In this document: positions 1-8,141 of the stretch, piece by piece
Numbering within the stretch: the stretch's first letter is position 1
How the letters are laid out: the number at the start of each line of letters is the position of its first letter
NCBI RefSeq assembly: GCF_002753895.1
Contig: NZ_NJER01000005.1
Span: forward strand, 1-35,731
Length of the DNA stretch: 35,731 nt
DNA from: Halobacteriovorax sp. JY17
GTDB taxonomy: Bacteria; Bdellovibrionota; Bacteriovoracia; Bacteriovoracales; Bacteriovoracaceae
Direction of reading: 5' to 3'
Program-made: the position numbers and the translations under genes
The notes under the pieces: model-generated
The model's database searches: none
Told to the model about the DNA's origin: nothing
Seen by the model: the letters and a program-made list of their open reading frames with translations, nothing else

Positions 1-3
1 ATT

Positions 4-324
4 GTGTCCTTTTCTCATGTCGACGTAGTCGTTGAAAATATAAATGGGATATTTAGGATCAAAAATCATGACTGGACAATAATGAAGGAGATGTTATCTG
101 ACTATCCGTGGCAGACGCCCAACTTACAATCAACTAGCCTGGGTATTCTTCACGATTTAGCGATATCTTATAAAAGAGATTCTATCTGGTGGGTAATGAG
201 CGCGAAGAAAGAAGAAACACGATTAAGAAGGCTTGGCATATTAATTACTTCATCTGAAGCAGGGGAAAAAAACCAACTTTGCGAAAGAAACAATAATTTT
301 ATATTCAATAACATTAAAATTTGA
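4..324 (+). CDS. 3' end of an unrecognised gene (partial)
   Basis: The frame is open from the first base of the window to a TGA at 322-324, so this is probably the C-terminal part of a gene that begins outside. The nominal GTG at position 4 has no visible ribosome binding site. The roughly 106 residues are mixed polar and hydrophobic, with a Trp-rich stretch (SIWWVMSAKKEE) and a Lys/Asn-rich tail. I see no recognisable domain, signal peptide or membrane segment. It could be a decayed or non-coding frame; only its length and position argue for it. Confidence 0.3.
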   Translation: MSFSHVDVVVENINGIFRIKNHDWTIMKEMLSDYPWQTPNLQSTSLGILHDLAISYKRDSIWWVMSAKKEETRLRRLGILITSSEAGEKNQLCERNNNFIFNNIKI

Positions 325-449
325 CCGAACCCTAACTGTGATGGATATCACCGGCAAATTGGTAATGATTGTTAAATATTAATGAATCAAAAATACCTAA
401 CAGAATTTGAGAGAGTTCTAGATGATGCTGTTTAGACTATGGACATATG

Positions 450-477
450 TTGAAAATCCAAAAAAGAGTAGTATAAT
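450..477 (+). promoter_or_regulatory. Sigma-70-like promoter for the GNAT gene
   Basis: TTGAAA at 450-455 and a perfect TATAAT at 472-477 are separated by 16 bases. The pair lies 36 bases before the ATG at 514, which is preceded by GAGG at about 503-506. The fit to the housekeeping consensus is close enough to propose this as the promoter of the acetyltransferase gene. Start-site mapping would confirm it. Confidence 0.6.
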
Positions 478-513
478 TTAGCTGAAATTAATATTTTCTA
501 TTGAGGTTGTCAA

Positions 514-990
514 ATGAGTGAAATTAAACTTATTCACCTTTTTGAAGTGAAAGAGCAAGAGATCGTAGATCTTATGAATAATAATATGGTGAAAAAACAT
601 ATGCCATTGCTCAACAAAGGATTTTCTGCCGAAGATTGCAAAACCTTTCTGAAATCAAAAAAAGAAATTTGGGATGAGCATGGGTATGGTCCCTGGGCCT
701 TTCTTATCGATGATAAATTTGCGGGTTGGGGAGGGCTACAACCTGAGAATGGTGAGGCTGATTTTGCACTGGTTCTTCATCCTAAATATTGGGGCTATGG
801 AAAAAAAATTTTCAACAAAATAAAAAACTGGGCGTTTAACGAAATTGATATTGAAACTATAACCGCTTTATTTCCTCCAGGCCGAACAAATTCAAAAGCT
901 ATAAAACATCTTGGTTTTATTGATGATGGAGAATTGACCATTGATGGTGAGTTGTTTCTAAGGTTTAGATTTAACAGGCTAAAAGCATAA
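514..990 (+). CDS. GNAT family N-acetyltransferase (RimJ/RimL-like)
   Basis: A 158-residue protein with the layout of the Acetyltransf_3 branch of the GNAT fold: a long N-terminal helical part, a central beta region (GPWAFLIDDKFAGWGGLQPENG), then a strand entering HPKYWGYGKKIFNKI, where the acetyl-CoA pyrophosphate loop (Q/RxxGxG/A) is expected. The C-terminal NSKAIKHLGFIDDGE matches the usual 'N..S..v.ekLGF' segment. It probably transfers acetyl from acetyl-CoA to an amine, but the substrate cannot be told. It stands alone, with its own promoter and a start supported by GAGG. The YHS gene converges on it from the other side. Confidence 0.85.
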   Translation: MSEIKLIHLFEVKEQEIVDLMNNNMVKKHMPLLNKGFSAEDCKTFLKSKKEIWDEHGYGPWAFLIDDKFAGWGGLQPENGEADFALVLHPKYWGYGKKIFNKIKNWAFNEIDIETITALFPPGRTNSKAIKHLGFIDDGELTIDGELFLRFRFNRLKA

Positions 991-1009
991 AGGCTTTCTC
1001 TCTTTTTTT
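982..1009 (+). terminator. Weak intrinsic terminator after the GNAT gene
   Basis: AAAGC (982-986) can pair with GCTTT (993-997), followed by a pyrimidine-rich run ending in seven T (1003-1009). The stem is only 5 bp and overlaps the stop codon. The T-run position is right, but stability is doubtful. Confidence 0.35.
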
Positions 1010-1122
1010 GGGGGAGGGTCCTACACTAGAAATTTTACAGCAAAATCTATTTAACCAAATAATTCAGAAAGGCCTTGTCTAAGTTGTGGTGGCTAATAAG
1101 AATACTGCTTGAAGATCGTACG

Positions 1123-1157
1123 ATAGTAAGCAAAGAGGAAACCCCTCTGCTTACTAT
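1123..1157. terminator. Strong hairpin between convergent genes
   Basis: ATAGTAAGC (1123-1131) pairs with GCTTACTAT (1149-1157), and inside it AGAGG (1134-1138) pairs with CCTCT (1144-1148), leaving a two-base AA bulge. The 14-bp stem lies between the ends of the convergent GNAT and YHS genes, where a bidirectional terminator is expected. No clear T-run follows on either strand, so it may be an mRNA 3'-end stabiliser instead. Confidence 0.5.
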
Positions 1158-1164
1158 AAGAGCC

Positions 1165-1617
1165 TTAAAGGGAGGCAGAGTCACGGTTACGAATTTTCTT
1201 CCAATTAGTATTCGCTTTACTGATATTTCCAGATATGTCTTTCATCCACATGCCCTTAATTTTATTATCAAGGTTAACATAGAGCTTTCCTTTAACGATC
1301 TCCCATACTAGTGGATCAGCGTGAAATTTTTTATTTACGCTTACTCCAAATGCACACCAACCACCGAAAGCAGGTGCATATCTTTTTGGATTACCGTCAA
1401 ATTTAGCCTTATTCTCTTTGTTGATGAAAAGATATTGTTGCCCCTTATACTCTGATACATGATTTCCATTTCCCATAACTGGGCGACCGATCGTATGGTA
1501 ACTTATGGCATCGTATCCCCTAAGGGCCGGAAGTGCATTCTCCTCTACGGCAAAAGCAAAAGTTGAAAGCATTAAAAATGCTAAAATGGTAAATAGTTTA
1601 GTTGTTTTCATATTCAT
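1165..1617 (-). CDS. Exported YHS-domain protein
   Basis: A 150-residue protein with a Sec signal peptide (MKTTKLFTILAFLMLSTFAF, then AVEE). The mature part is a single YHS domain: LRGYDAISYHTIGRPVMGN, EYKGQQYLFINKENKAKF, NPKRYAPAFGGWCAFGVS, WEIVKGKLYVNLD. YHS domains are small, often metal-associated modules found in periplasmic proteins and beside copper- or heavy-metal-handling domains. The Cys in GGWCAFG is the family-typical one. The internal ATG at residue 3 would also give a good signal peptide. The gene is single, on the minus strand, with the 1123-1157 hairpin just beyond its stop. Its molecular role is not known. Confidence 0.85.
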   Translation of the reverse strand: MNMKTTKLFTILAFLMLSTFAFAVEENALPALRGYDAISYHTIGRPVMGNGNHVSEYKGQQYLFINKENKAKFDGNPKRYAPAFGGWCAFGVSVNKKFHADPLVWEIVKGKLYVNLDNKIKGMWMKDISGNISKANTNWKKIRNRDSASL

Positions 1618-1708
1618 CTCCTTTTCGATTGATAAAAAGAGTATCGATGATTTTTAGTACAAGCTGAATGTTTAGGAGTTCTGAAAGTATGACAATCAAT
1701 TCGGAAAT

Positions 1709-2275
1709 TTATAAAAATTTACGACACTTTCTCTTTATATATGGAAGGGCATCTTTCTCAAACCAACGATTTTTAGCGAGCCAAATATTGTTTCTCGGCG
1801 ACGGGTGAGGAAGAACAATCTTGTTATCTTTAGACTTGTATTGGTTCTTAATTAAAGTAGTTAAATTTCCATATTTTCCAAATTCACGATCACAAGCGTA
1901 CTTTCCAATATAAATTTCGAGTTTAATATTAGTAAGATAGTTCCTTACAGGTTCCATCCATTCTTCAGCACACTCTTTTCGGGGAGGTAGATCACCACTT
2001 TTGCCTTTGCCAGGATAGCAAAAACCCATAGGAACTAGTGCAACAATTGAGGGGTTATAGAATTGCTTATCTGTTATTCCCAACCACTCCCTAAGTCTTT
2101 CTCCGCTCTTGTCATCCCAAGGTTTAGATGAATTGTGGGCTAAAACACCCGGTGCTTGGCCCACAATTAAAATTTTTGAACTCTTCTTGAATTGAATTAT
2201 AGGATTCGGATCATAAGGAAGAAAGTCCTTACAAATTTGACACTTTTTAATATCCCTAAGAAGAGCATTACTCAT
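1709..2275 (-). CDS. Uracil-DNA glycosylase family protein
   Basis: A 188-residue protein of the uracil-DNA glycosylase superfamily. It shows the N-terminal pocket motif (KILIVGQAPGVLAHNSSKPW, then DDKSGERLREWLGI), a proline-rich middle (ALVPMGFCYPGKG..GDLPPRKECAEEW) and the C-terminal HPSPRN loop that corresponds to the DNA-intercalating motif. It likely removes deaminated or otherwise damaged bases. The frame can be read 44 codons further upstream, but that part lies wholly inside the preceding gene. I chose ATG 2275 because it overlaps the upstream TAA by one base (TAATG on the minus strand), a typical coupling arrangement. The N-terminal CQIC is only a partial match to iron-sulphur UDG families, so the subfamily is open. 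Confidence 0.8.
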   Translation of the reverse strand: MSNALLRDIKKCQICKDFLPYDPNPIIQFKKSSKILIVGQAPGVLAHNSSKPWDDKSGERLREWLGITDKQFYNPSIVALVPMGFCYPGKGKSGDLPPRKECAEEWMEPVRNYLTNIKLEIYIGKYACDREFGKYGNLTTLIKNQYKSKDNKIVLPHPSPRNNIWLAKNRWFEKDALPYIKRKCRKFL

Positions 2276-2676
2276 TAAAGTACTCCAAATCCGATCATTA
2301 AAATTGAGAACCAACCTACAAGATAAACAGGAGTTCTCAAATATGGAACACCTAAAGTATAAACTACTGCATGGATAATTCTTGAAATGAAGAATATTTT
2401 TGCCCAACAGATTGCACTTTCTGACCCAGGTGAAACAATTGTCGCAACAAGCACCACGGCAGCAAAAGCTGGTAGTGTTTCAACAAGGTTCAAATGTGCC
2501 CTTTTTGATCTTTGTGCCCACATAGGAGGGATAGGTTCTTTTTCTGGGTATCCTTCTGGATAATTACCAATGAAAGTTCCAATTCCCCATAAAAACATTC
2601 TATTTGTAATGTAGGGAATCCAGAGCAATACACTCAGTATCGCCGTATAGACTAAGTAGGTTAATTCGATGTTCAT
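2275..2676 (-). CDS. MAPEG family membrane protein
   Basis: A 133-residue protein with four hydrophobic segments, matching the MAPEG fold (membrane-associated eicosanoid/glutathione proteins). Family signs are the conserved loop (MWAQRSKRAHLNLVETLPAF, with the usual R-A-H-x-N-x-x-E-x-x-P-x-F) and a later helix (FFISRIIHAVVYTLGVPYLRT). Bacterial members are inner-membrane proteins thought to conjugate or reduce lipophilic substrates with glutathione, though most are uncharacterised. AGGAG sits just before the ATG. The next gene starts on this gene's stop codon, so the two form one transcript, divergent from the AraC regulator at 2822, which is the obvious candidate to control them. Confidence 0.85.
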   Translation of the reverse strand: MNIELTYLVYTAILSVLLWIPYITNRMFLWGIGTFIGNYPEGYPEKEPIPPMWAQRSKRAHLNLVETLPAFAAVVLVATIVSPGSESAICWAKIFFISRIIHAVVYTLGVPYLRTPVYLVGWFSILMIGFGVL

Positions 2677-2821
2677 AAGCTCTCCTTTGATGTTATTGAA
2701 TTTACTTAACTAAATACAATTCTACTCTGTTTCTCAGGTATAAATATGGTGAAAAGTTCGTAAAACATGATATTTAGTCCACAAGTAATGACTTTAAAAA
2801 TTATCGGAGTAATATGGATTT

Positions 2822-3751
2822 ATGGATATATTAAGCGACATACTTAATCACTTAGATATGAAAACCAGCCTCTACTTTAGGACTGACCTTACTGCCCCTT
2901 GGGGAGTAAATGTTCCAGCGTATAAGAATGTGGCCAGATTTCATATTGTTTTAAGTGGTAGTTTTTGGTTTTCGACTGAGGGGCAAGAATCATTTAAGGT
3001 TTCCCCTGGCGACATTATCTTAGTACCACATGGAAAAGAACATACTCTAAGAGACAATCCAAAGTCTGATGTACACAGTTTAAATGATGTGATTGAAGGT
3101 GCTGAGTACAAAGCTGGTGAATTGTTAAAATATGGTGAGGGAACTGGTTCATGCACTCAATTAATTTGCGGACACTTTGAATTTGAGGAAGACAATGTTC
3201 ATCCTTTTTTAACATCGTTTCCGAGTGTTATTCATATTAAAAAAGATGGTAAGCATAATTTTAGCTGGCTTGGAACGGCCTTAGATTTTATTGATTATGA
3301 GAGTATTAATCGAGAGCCAGGTGCCGACTCAATTATAAATAAACTCTCAGAGGTTACTTTCATTCAAGCTCTCAGAAGTTTTATGAGAGAAAATGCTGTT
3401 AATACACTATTTTTATCAGCTCTAAATGATAAATACATAAGAAAATCTATAGAAGAAATACATACTAATCCAGGAAAAAAATGGAAACTTGAAGACCTTG
3501 CAAAGGCGGCTGGTTTATCAAGGACCGTTTATGCTGAGAGATTTCATAAACTCACAGGAACGACTCCAATGAACTATGTTACTCAGTGGCGAATGGAAAA
3601 AGCAAAAAAATACTTGAAAGATGAAACATTAAGTGTAGACCAAATTGCCCAAGAAATTGGTTACGCTGCCAGTGAATCTTTTCAAAAAAGTTTTAAGAAA
3701 ATATTTGGTGTGACTCCAAGTGCGTATCGTAAACAATACAGGCAACAATAG
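2822..3751 (+). CDS. AraC-family transcriptional regulator with cupin sensor domain
   Basis: A 309-residue regulator. Residues 1-180 form an AraC-type cupin (Cupin_6-like): VPAYKNVARFHIVLSGSFWF, then the metal-box-like SPGDIILVPHGKEHTL. Residues 200-309 carry two helix-turn-helix motifs: WKLEDLAKAAGLSRTVYAERF, and LSVDQIAQEIGYAASESFQKS ending in the family signature FKKIFGVTPSAYRKQYR. Members of this subgroup usually control divergent detoxification or oxidoreductase genes, here plausibly the MAPEG/UDG pair. GGAG lies 13-14 bases before the ATG, a long spacing. A seven-codon overlapping frame starts at 2814, nearer that ribosome site, and might act as a leader peptide. Confidence 0.85.
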   Translation: MDILSDILNHLDMKTSLYFRTDLTAPWGVNVPAYKNVARFHIVLSGSFWFSTEGQESFKVSPGDIILVPHGKEHTLRDNPKSDVHSLNDVIEGAEYKAGELLKYGEGTGSCTQLICGHFEFEEDNVHPFLTSFPSVIHIKKDGKHNFSWLGTALDFIDYESINREPGADSIINKLSEVTFIQALRSFMRENAVNTLFLSALNDKYIRKSIEEIHTNPGKKWKLEDLAKAAGLSRTVYAERFHKLTGTTPMNYVTQWRMEKAKKYLKDETLSVDQIAQEIGYAASESFQKSFKKIFGVTPSAYRKQYRQQ

Positions 3752-3763
3752 TATTTATATATA

Positions 3764-3911
3764 TCATTTCTGAGTAAGTTTCTTTGTAAAGCTCTCAAGT
3801 GACGACAGTCCCTTTTGCACCTTAATCAATGATGTCTTTTTCATTTGATGATTCAATAGCTTCATTGATCCAGAGCCTAGAGCTACAGAAAAAATTATTG
3901 CAAGAAATATG
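3764..3911 (-). pseudogene. C-terminal remnant of a small membrane protein cut by the IS
   Basis: A minus-strand frame ending in TGA at 3764-3766 encodes a strongly hydrophobic stretch (IFLAIIFSVALGSGS) followed by a basic amphipathic tail (MKLLNHQMKKTSLIKVQKG). It looks like the end of a small membrane or pilin-like protein. The frame runs a short way past 3911 into the IS terminal repeat, has no convincing start, and hits a stop at 3998-4000. I read it as what is left of a gene interrupted by the ISL3 element. The rest of the 3752-4103 stretch is the 3' flank of that element and shows nothing else. Confidence 0.3.
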
Positions 3912-3934
3912 GGGAGTACTCGGTAGACAGTGGA
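3912..3934 (+). repeat. Left terminal inverted repeat of the ISL3 element
   Basis: Begins GGGAGTACTCGG and continues to ACAGTGGA. It matches the reverse complement of 5404-5426 at 18 of 23 positions and lies about 170 bases beyond the transposase stop codon. Confidence 0.65.
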
Positions 3935-4103
3935 GAATGAACCAAACTCGCGATCTAGAAATGTCTTGAAGCATTCATAAAATCTAAAATTCTTTCGTTA
4001 GTAATCTAAGTATCGGTTTTCTTATTCATTATTTTAATTAAAAATTACACCTCACCACCAACATTGAATAATGAATCCCTGAATTACTTATGTGGCTTAG
4101 TTT

Positions 4104-5306
4104 CTATCTACAATCGTAAAGTAGTCTAAGTCTGTAATTCTCAAAGTTTCTATATCCGTAGGCTTTCCTCTGAATGAGCTTAGCCTTACGATTATACCCC
4201 TCGGTCTTCGCATTAGTTATTCCAGTCTTGAAGTAATTTAATATTTCAATTCGCCACTTAACTAAAGTTCTACGAAGGGATTGAACTGCTTTTCTTCCTG
4301 AGTGAGCCATTTCATCAGTTAGCTTTGTAAGAGCCTTCTTAGCCCGTTTAAAGCCTCTTATATTGTAAATTGAAAGCATTCTCTCTTTATATTTATATAT
4401 CTCTTTAAGCTCTGGGAAAAGGCCATTAATATGTTTAACAATTGATCTTTGAGAAAAGCTTAAGCGATCATCTCTCGTTAAATATAATCTTCTCATAGGA
4501 CTAGTTTTAGATTTTAGAAAAACAGGATGCTTCATTGTTTCAATACGAATTTTATTAAGAGCGTGATTAAACAATTTGATAACATGAAATTTATCACTAG
4601 TAATTTTAGCGTTTGGAAAATGAGACTTTACAAATTTTTTATAAGTTGAAGACATATCAATAACTACGTTCTTAACATTTTCTCGACCGCTAATCTCAGT
4701 CGCTCTTGATGACATTAAGTTATCAAATGAGCGTCCTAGAGTGACTTCACGGACTCTGTTGTTATTAAAGTCTACAAATACAGTCGCAAATTCTTTGTAA
4801 TGAGTTTTCGTATTTCTAACAAAGCTATGTTCATCAATTCCAATAGTCTTTGGCCATCCATAATTCATTTTTTTTGCTTCTAACGAGAGCTGCTCGTAAA
4901 AAGCTTTATATACTAACCATGATGAACATCTAAGTTTTTTGGTGACTCTTTTAAGGTCTGTGAAGTTTGAAGCGCACCACCTGATGTGAGATCTAAATCT
5001 TTGAGTGGAGCGAAATCCTTTTCTTATTCCAGGAACAGGCTCCCTGAATACAGCATTACAATTTTGACATCTAAATCTTCTTTTTCTAATTCTCAGGTAA
5101 ACAATTTTGTCACGAATAGGGACGTCTTTAATGTGAACGTAGACTTGATCATGAATTTTAGTGGTCTTTGTTGCACACTTTGGACAGACTTCAAATTCAG
5201 AAACTTTATAGGCATCAAATTGAATAATATGATTTGTGAGGTTTCGTTTGTTAGTAAATTTAAGTTCTGGAAGTGAAAATAGTTTGTTAATCTGTGACTC
5301 GAGCAT
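4104..5306 (-). CDS. ISL3-family transposase
   Basis: A 400-residue DDE transposase. The N-terminal zinc-binding region has CPKCATKT and CQNCNAVF. It is followed by an HTH-type segment (HIRWCASNFTDLKRVTKKL) and the catalytic core: first Asp in TIGIDEHSF, second in NVVIDMSSTYKKFV, and Glu in TNAKTEGYNRKAKLIQRKAY. All three catalytic residues and full length are present, so the enzyme may be active. The frame can be read 11 codons further upstream, but AAGGAG sits 5 bases before ATG 5306, and a downstream relic copy conserves the same ribosome site and start. It moves the 3912-5426 element; the nearby internally deleted relic at 10.9-11.2 kb is a related copy. Confidence 0.9.
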   Translation of the reverse strand: MLESQINKLFSLPELKFTNKRNLTNHIIQFDAYKVSEFEVCPKCATKTTKIHDQVYVHIKDVPIRDKIVYLRIRKRRFRCQNCNAVFREPVPGIRKGFRSTQRFRSHIRWCASNFTDLKRVTKKLRCSSWLVYKAFYEQLSLEAKKMNYGWPKTIGIDEHSFVRNTKTHYKEFATVFVDFNNNRVREVTLGRSFDNLMSSRATEISGRENVKNVVIDMSSTYKKFVKSHFPNAKITSDKFHVIKLFNHALNKIRIETMKHPVFLKSKTSPMRRLYLTRDDRLSFSQRSIVKHINGLFPELKEIYKYKERMLSIYNIRGFKRAKKALTKLTDEMAHSGRKAVQSLRRTLVKWRIEILNYFKTGITNAKTEGYNRKAKLIQRKAYGYRNFENYRLRLLYDCR

Positions 5307-5403
5307 CGAGTATTCTCCTTGTAAAAAACTTTGTTGCAAAAGAATTTTATCAGATTTGAATACTCGTGCTTATCTTGACTGTTTTAGTCTTGATTCAGTG
5401 CCA

Positions 5404-5426
5404 TCCACTGTTAACCGAGAAGACCC
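5404..5426 (-). repeat. Right terminal inverted repeat of the ISL3 element
   Basis: On the minus strand it begins GGGTCTTCTCGG and continues to ACAGTGGA, pairing with 3912-3934. It ends four bases before the first ATG of the truncated PKD gene. A related terminus occurs beside the relic at 11146-11167. Confidence 0.65.
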
Positions 5427-5429
5427 GTT

Positions 5430-8141
5430 ATGGTCGACTTTAGAAAGATCTTTGATCCAAGTGGCAGACTTCAGTGGATTGATATTGATTGGGGCGACGG
5501 AGAAGTAGAAGAGGTAAACGAGGATACAAGTGCCTTTATGAAGCATAAGTATTCAGGGATTGGCGAATTTGAAATAAAAGTGATCGTTTCTAAAGAAGTT
5601 GACGGAGAAGATAGCTTGTCAGAGTCAATTCGTACTATCAGCGTGACTAACGATGAAATAGACTCTCTTCCTCCTCTTGTTGATTACAATATTTTAAATG
5701 AAGAGTTTGCTCCCTATGTTACCTTTAATATAAATAGATCAATTTCTCCAAACGCAGAGATTGTAAGCTCTGTCTTTGACCACGGAGATGGCTCTTTCTA
5801 TTCTGGGGGAGATCAAATTCATACTCACTTCTATGAACCAGGAGTCTATGTCACAAAACTTACTGTGACAGATTCAAATGGATTGTCAGTTACTCAGTCT
5901 TCTCAAATTGTTGTTACAGACCCTTTAGAAAACTTAGTTGCAAATTTAAGCTGTGAGAAATCTTCTTATTATCTAGATGTAGAATGTGAAATCGTAGGAG
6001 TGGATAAGTTGTCAGCACTTTCTGAGATTACTGTCGACTGGGGTGATGGAGTTGTCCAAGAGATACCACTTCTACAGGGAGAATTTACTTGGGATGATTT
6101 TGAGCATTCCTACTCTGAAGTAGGAACTTATAAAGTTACTTTGTCTGTAAGTAATAACAGAGGGGAAAGTAAGAGCTCTGAAGCTACAATTGAGCTAGCA
6201 GAAAATACTCCTGAAAATCAAGCTCCTTACGCTAGCATTTACTGTAGTGCTACAGGAAATATCAAAGAAATTGAGTGTAACTTTTCTGGCTCAAATGATC
6301 CCGATGGTTATATTGAAAATTTCAATATAAAGATAAGTGATGGGAGTGAGTTTAACTTAAGCCATTCAAGTCCACTCTTTCATAACTTAGAATCAAACGG
6401 AATATTTGAAATTCTTCTTACAGTTACAGATAACAACGGGGCAAGCTCTAGCGCACAGACGACTATTGAGATAATTAATCAACTTCCTATTGTTGATGCT
6501 TTCTGTGAGAGTCATTCAGCTCTGGAGATTACCTGTACTTCATACTCATACGACCCTGACGGATATATTGTTAGTACCGAGTTTGATTGGGGTGAGGGAA
6601 GTATTAGTGGAGCAGAGAATTCTTTTACGGCTCAAGTTTCTAGTGGTGGAGCTCGAGATGTCAGAATTTCAGTTATAGACAATGAGGGGGGAGAGTCTTT
6701 TGAATATAGAACAATCTTTGTTTCTGAGAATCAGGCGCCAGTTGTGGGGTATGTTTGCGAATCTGTCGGCATTAATAATCTCTCCTGCTCAAGTTCTTCA
6801 TACGACCCTGAAGGAAGTGAATTAACTTATTTATGGCAAGTTGATGGTCAGAGTTATCATTCTAAGAATATAAATATAATTATTAGCGGAGACACAACCT
6901 ATCAAGTAACTTTAAAAGTAGTTGATGTGTTTGGAGCGGAGGCCATTAAGGTCGACTCTATTTCAGTTAAAAGTAATTCTACTCCACTTGTAATGTTTAA
7001 TTGTAGCTTCACCAACGTTAATGAAATGAATTGCTTAAATCTCTCCAGTGATGCAGACAATGACCCTCTCTCGGTTGAGTGGTATCTTAACGGGGAACTC
7101 CGAGGCTCTCAAAATAACCTAGACTATATTCTTAAAGATGAAGAGCGAGGAAATATTGAAGTAAAGCTAGTTGTTAGTGACGGCCTAGAAGAGGTAGATT
7201 TTCTTCGTAATTATTATGTAAACATACTTCCGATTGTAAAATTCTCTTGTACACAAGAGAACTCTTTTATCGTTAGATGCTCTGCCGAAGAAATTCCTGA
7301 CGATGGTATTGTTGAAGGATATTCGTGGGTAGTTAACGGAGTAGACTTTTACGATGGAATTTCTATTGAAATTCCTGTTCATAACTTTAATCTGAACAGA
7401 ATTGACTTAACTATTACTGATGATTCTAACGAAATGGCAACCGCTTCTCAGAGTGTGATGTTCTATAATCTAGATCTCCCTCCAGAGGCAAGCTTTACAT
7501 ATGTTGTAGATATAGGCGGTAAGTCTATGTTTAATGCCGGTGAAAGCTTGATTGGTGGACGTAAGGTTTCGGAGTTTACTTGGTTTGTTAATGGCCTTGA
7601 GGTTGAGAATACTTCAGAGTCAGCAATTATTTATACATTTCCTAGTTTAGGGGAATATAAGATTAAGTTAGTCGTTATTGATGACCAGGGACGGGAATCA
7701 GAAGTTGTGAAAGATATTATAGTTTATGACATGGAGGTTTCACAGCCAACCTATGAGGAGAACTCTGTAGCTCTTTCTGGTGTTGATAGTGACAGTAATG
7801 GAGTTCGTGATGATATTCAAAGAGCAGTTAACTCATATGCTAAAGGAAATAGTTCTATAAAAGAACATTTAGGGGAGTATATAAAATTAAACCTAGACTT
7901 GATTTCAAATCTAGATAACTCAGCAGTCATAAATGATAAATATTTCAAGAAAAGGAAAGCTGTAAGATGTATCGCATCCTTAGTTCCAGATGAAGAGGTG
8001 AGCACTTTGCTCCAAGAAATTGATGTCATGTCATTTAATACTCGTGATAGAATTGAGAAATGGGCTGCAATGAAGGAGATGATCACAGATGAAACGCTTG
8101 ATAGAGAAATGGAAGAAGCTGAACAAATTTGCACGTATTAG
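5430..8141 (+). CDS. Multi-PKD-domain exported protein, 5'-truncated by the IS
   Basis: A 903-residue run of about nine PKD-like beta-sandwich domains (each some 80-90 residues) and a C-terminal helical domain. PKD signatures recur: IDIDWGDG, FDHGDG, TVDWGDG, FDWGEG, DPDGYI, and strand endings such as GTYKVTLSVSNNRGES. Domains three to eight each carry two Cys about 9-12 residues apart near the first strands (LSC..VEC, IYC..IEC, AFC..ITC, YVC..LSC, FNC..MNC, FSC..VRC), suggesting a disulphide staple per domain. Residues 780-903 begin with a calcium-loop-like DSDSNGVRDDIQ and end near EQICTY. The reading begins inside the first PKD domain, without signal peptide or ribosome site, four bases after the IS end. 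The real N-terminus has been lost, so this copy is probably not exported even if translated. Confidence 0.85.
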   Translation: MVDFRKIFDPSGRLQWIDIDWGDGEVEEVNEDTSAFMKHKYSGIGEFEIKVIVSKEVDGEDSLSESIRTISVTNDEIDSLPPLVDYNILNEEFAPYVTFNINRSISPNAEIVSSVFDHGDGSFYSGGDQIHTHFYEPGVYVTKLTVTDSNGLSVTQSSQIVVTDPLENLVANLSCEKSSYYLDVECEIVGVDKLSALSEITVDWGDGVVQEIPLLQGEFTWDDFEHSYSEVGTYKVTLSVSNNRGESKSSEATIELAENTPENQAPYASIYCSATGNIKEIECNFSGSNDPDGYIENFNIKISDGSEFNLSHSSPLFHNLESNGIFEILLTVTDNNGASSSAQTTIEIINQLPIVDAFCESHSALEITCTSYSYDPDGYIVSTEFDWGEGSISGAENSFTAQVSSGGARDVRISVIDNEGGESFEYRTIFVSENQAPVVGYVCESVGINNLSCSSSSYDPEGSELTYLWQVDGQSYHSKNINIIISGDTTYQVTLKVVDVFGAEAIKVDSISVKSNSTPLVMFNCSFTNVNEMNCLNLSSDADNDPLSVEWYLNGELRGSQNNLDYILKDEERGNIEVKLVVSDGLEEVDFLRNYYVNILPIVKFSCTQENSFIVRCSAEEIPDDGIVEGYSWVVNGVDFYDGISIEIPVHNFNLNRIDLTITDDSNEMATASQSVMFYNLDLPPEASFTYVVDIGGKSMFNAGESLIGGRKVSEFTWFVNGLEVENTSESAIIYTFPSLGEYKIKLVVIDDQGRESEVVKDIIVYDMEVSQPTYEENSVALSGVDSDSNGVRDDIQRAVNSYAKGNSSIKEHLGEYIKLNLDLISNLDNSAVINDKYFKKRKAVRCIASLVPDEEVSTLLQEIDVMSFNTRDRIEKWAAMKEMITDETLDREMEEAEQICTY

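Larger units (their letters stand above)
3912..5426 (-). mobile_element. ISL3-family insertion sequence
   Basis: A 1515-bp element bounded by imperfect inverted repeats at 3912-3934 and 5404-5426. They share 18 of 23 positions, with outer ends GGG and core CTCGGT..ACAGTGGA. Size, single-gene content and the GGGTCTTC-like terminus fit ISL3. No 8-bp target duplication is evident: GAAATATG lies on the left and GTTATGGT on the right. The copy may therefore be old or rearranged, or flanking DNA was lost after insertion. Its right end abuts a PKD gene lacking its start. Confidence 0.75.

Noticed and set aside
382-435. 17-codon frame (MNQKYLTEFERVLDDAV) before the GNAT promoter
   Set aside because: It has no ribosome binding site, is very short, and ends before the promoter; possibly a gene scrap, but nothing supports it.
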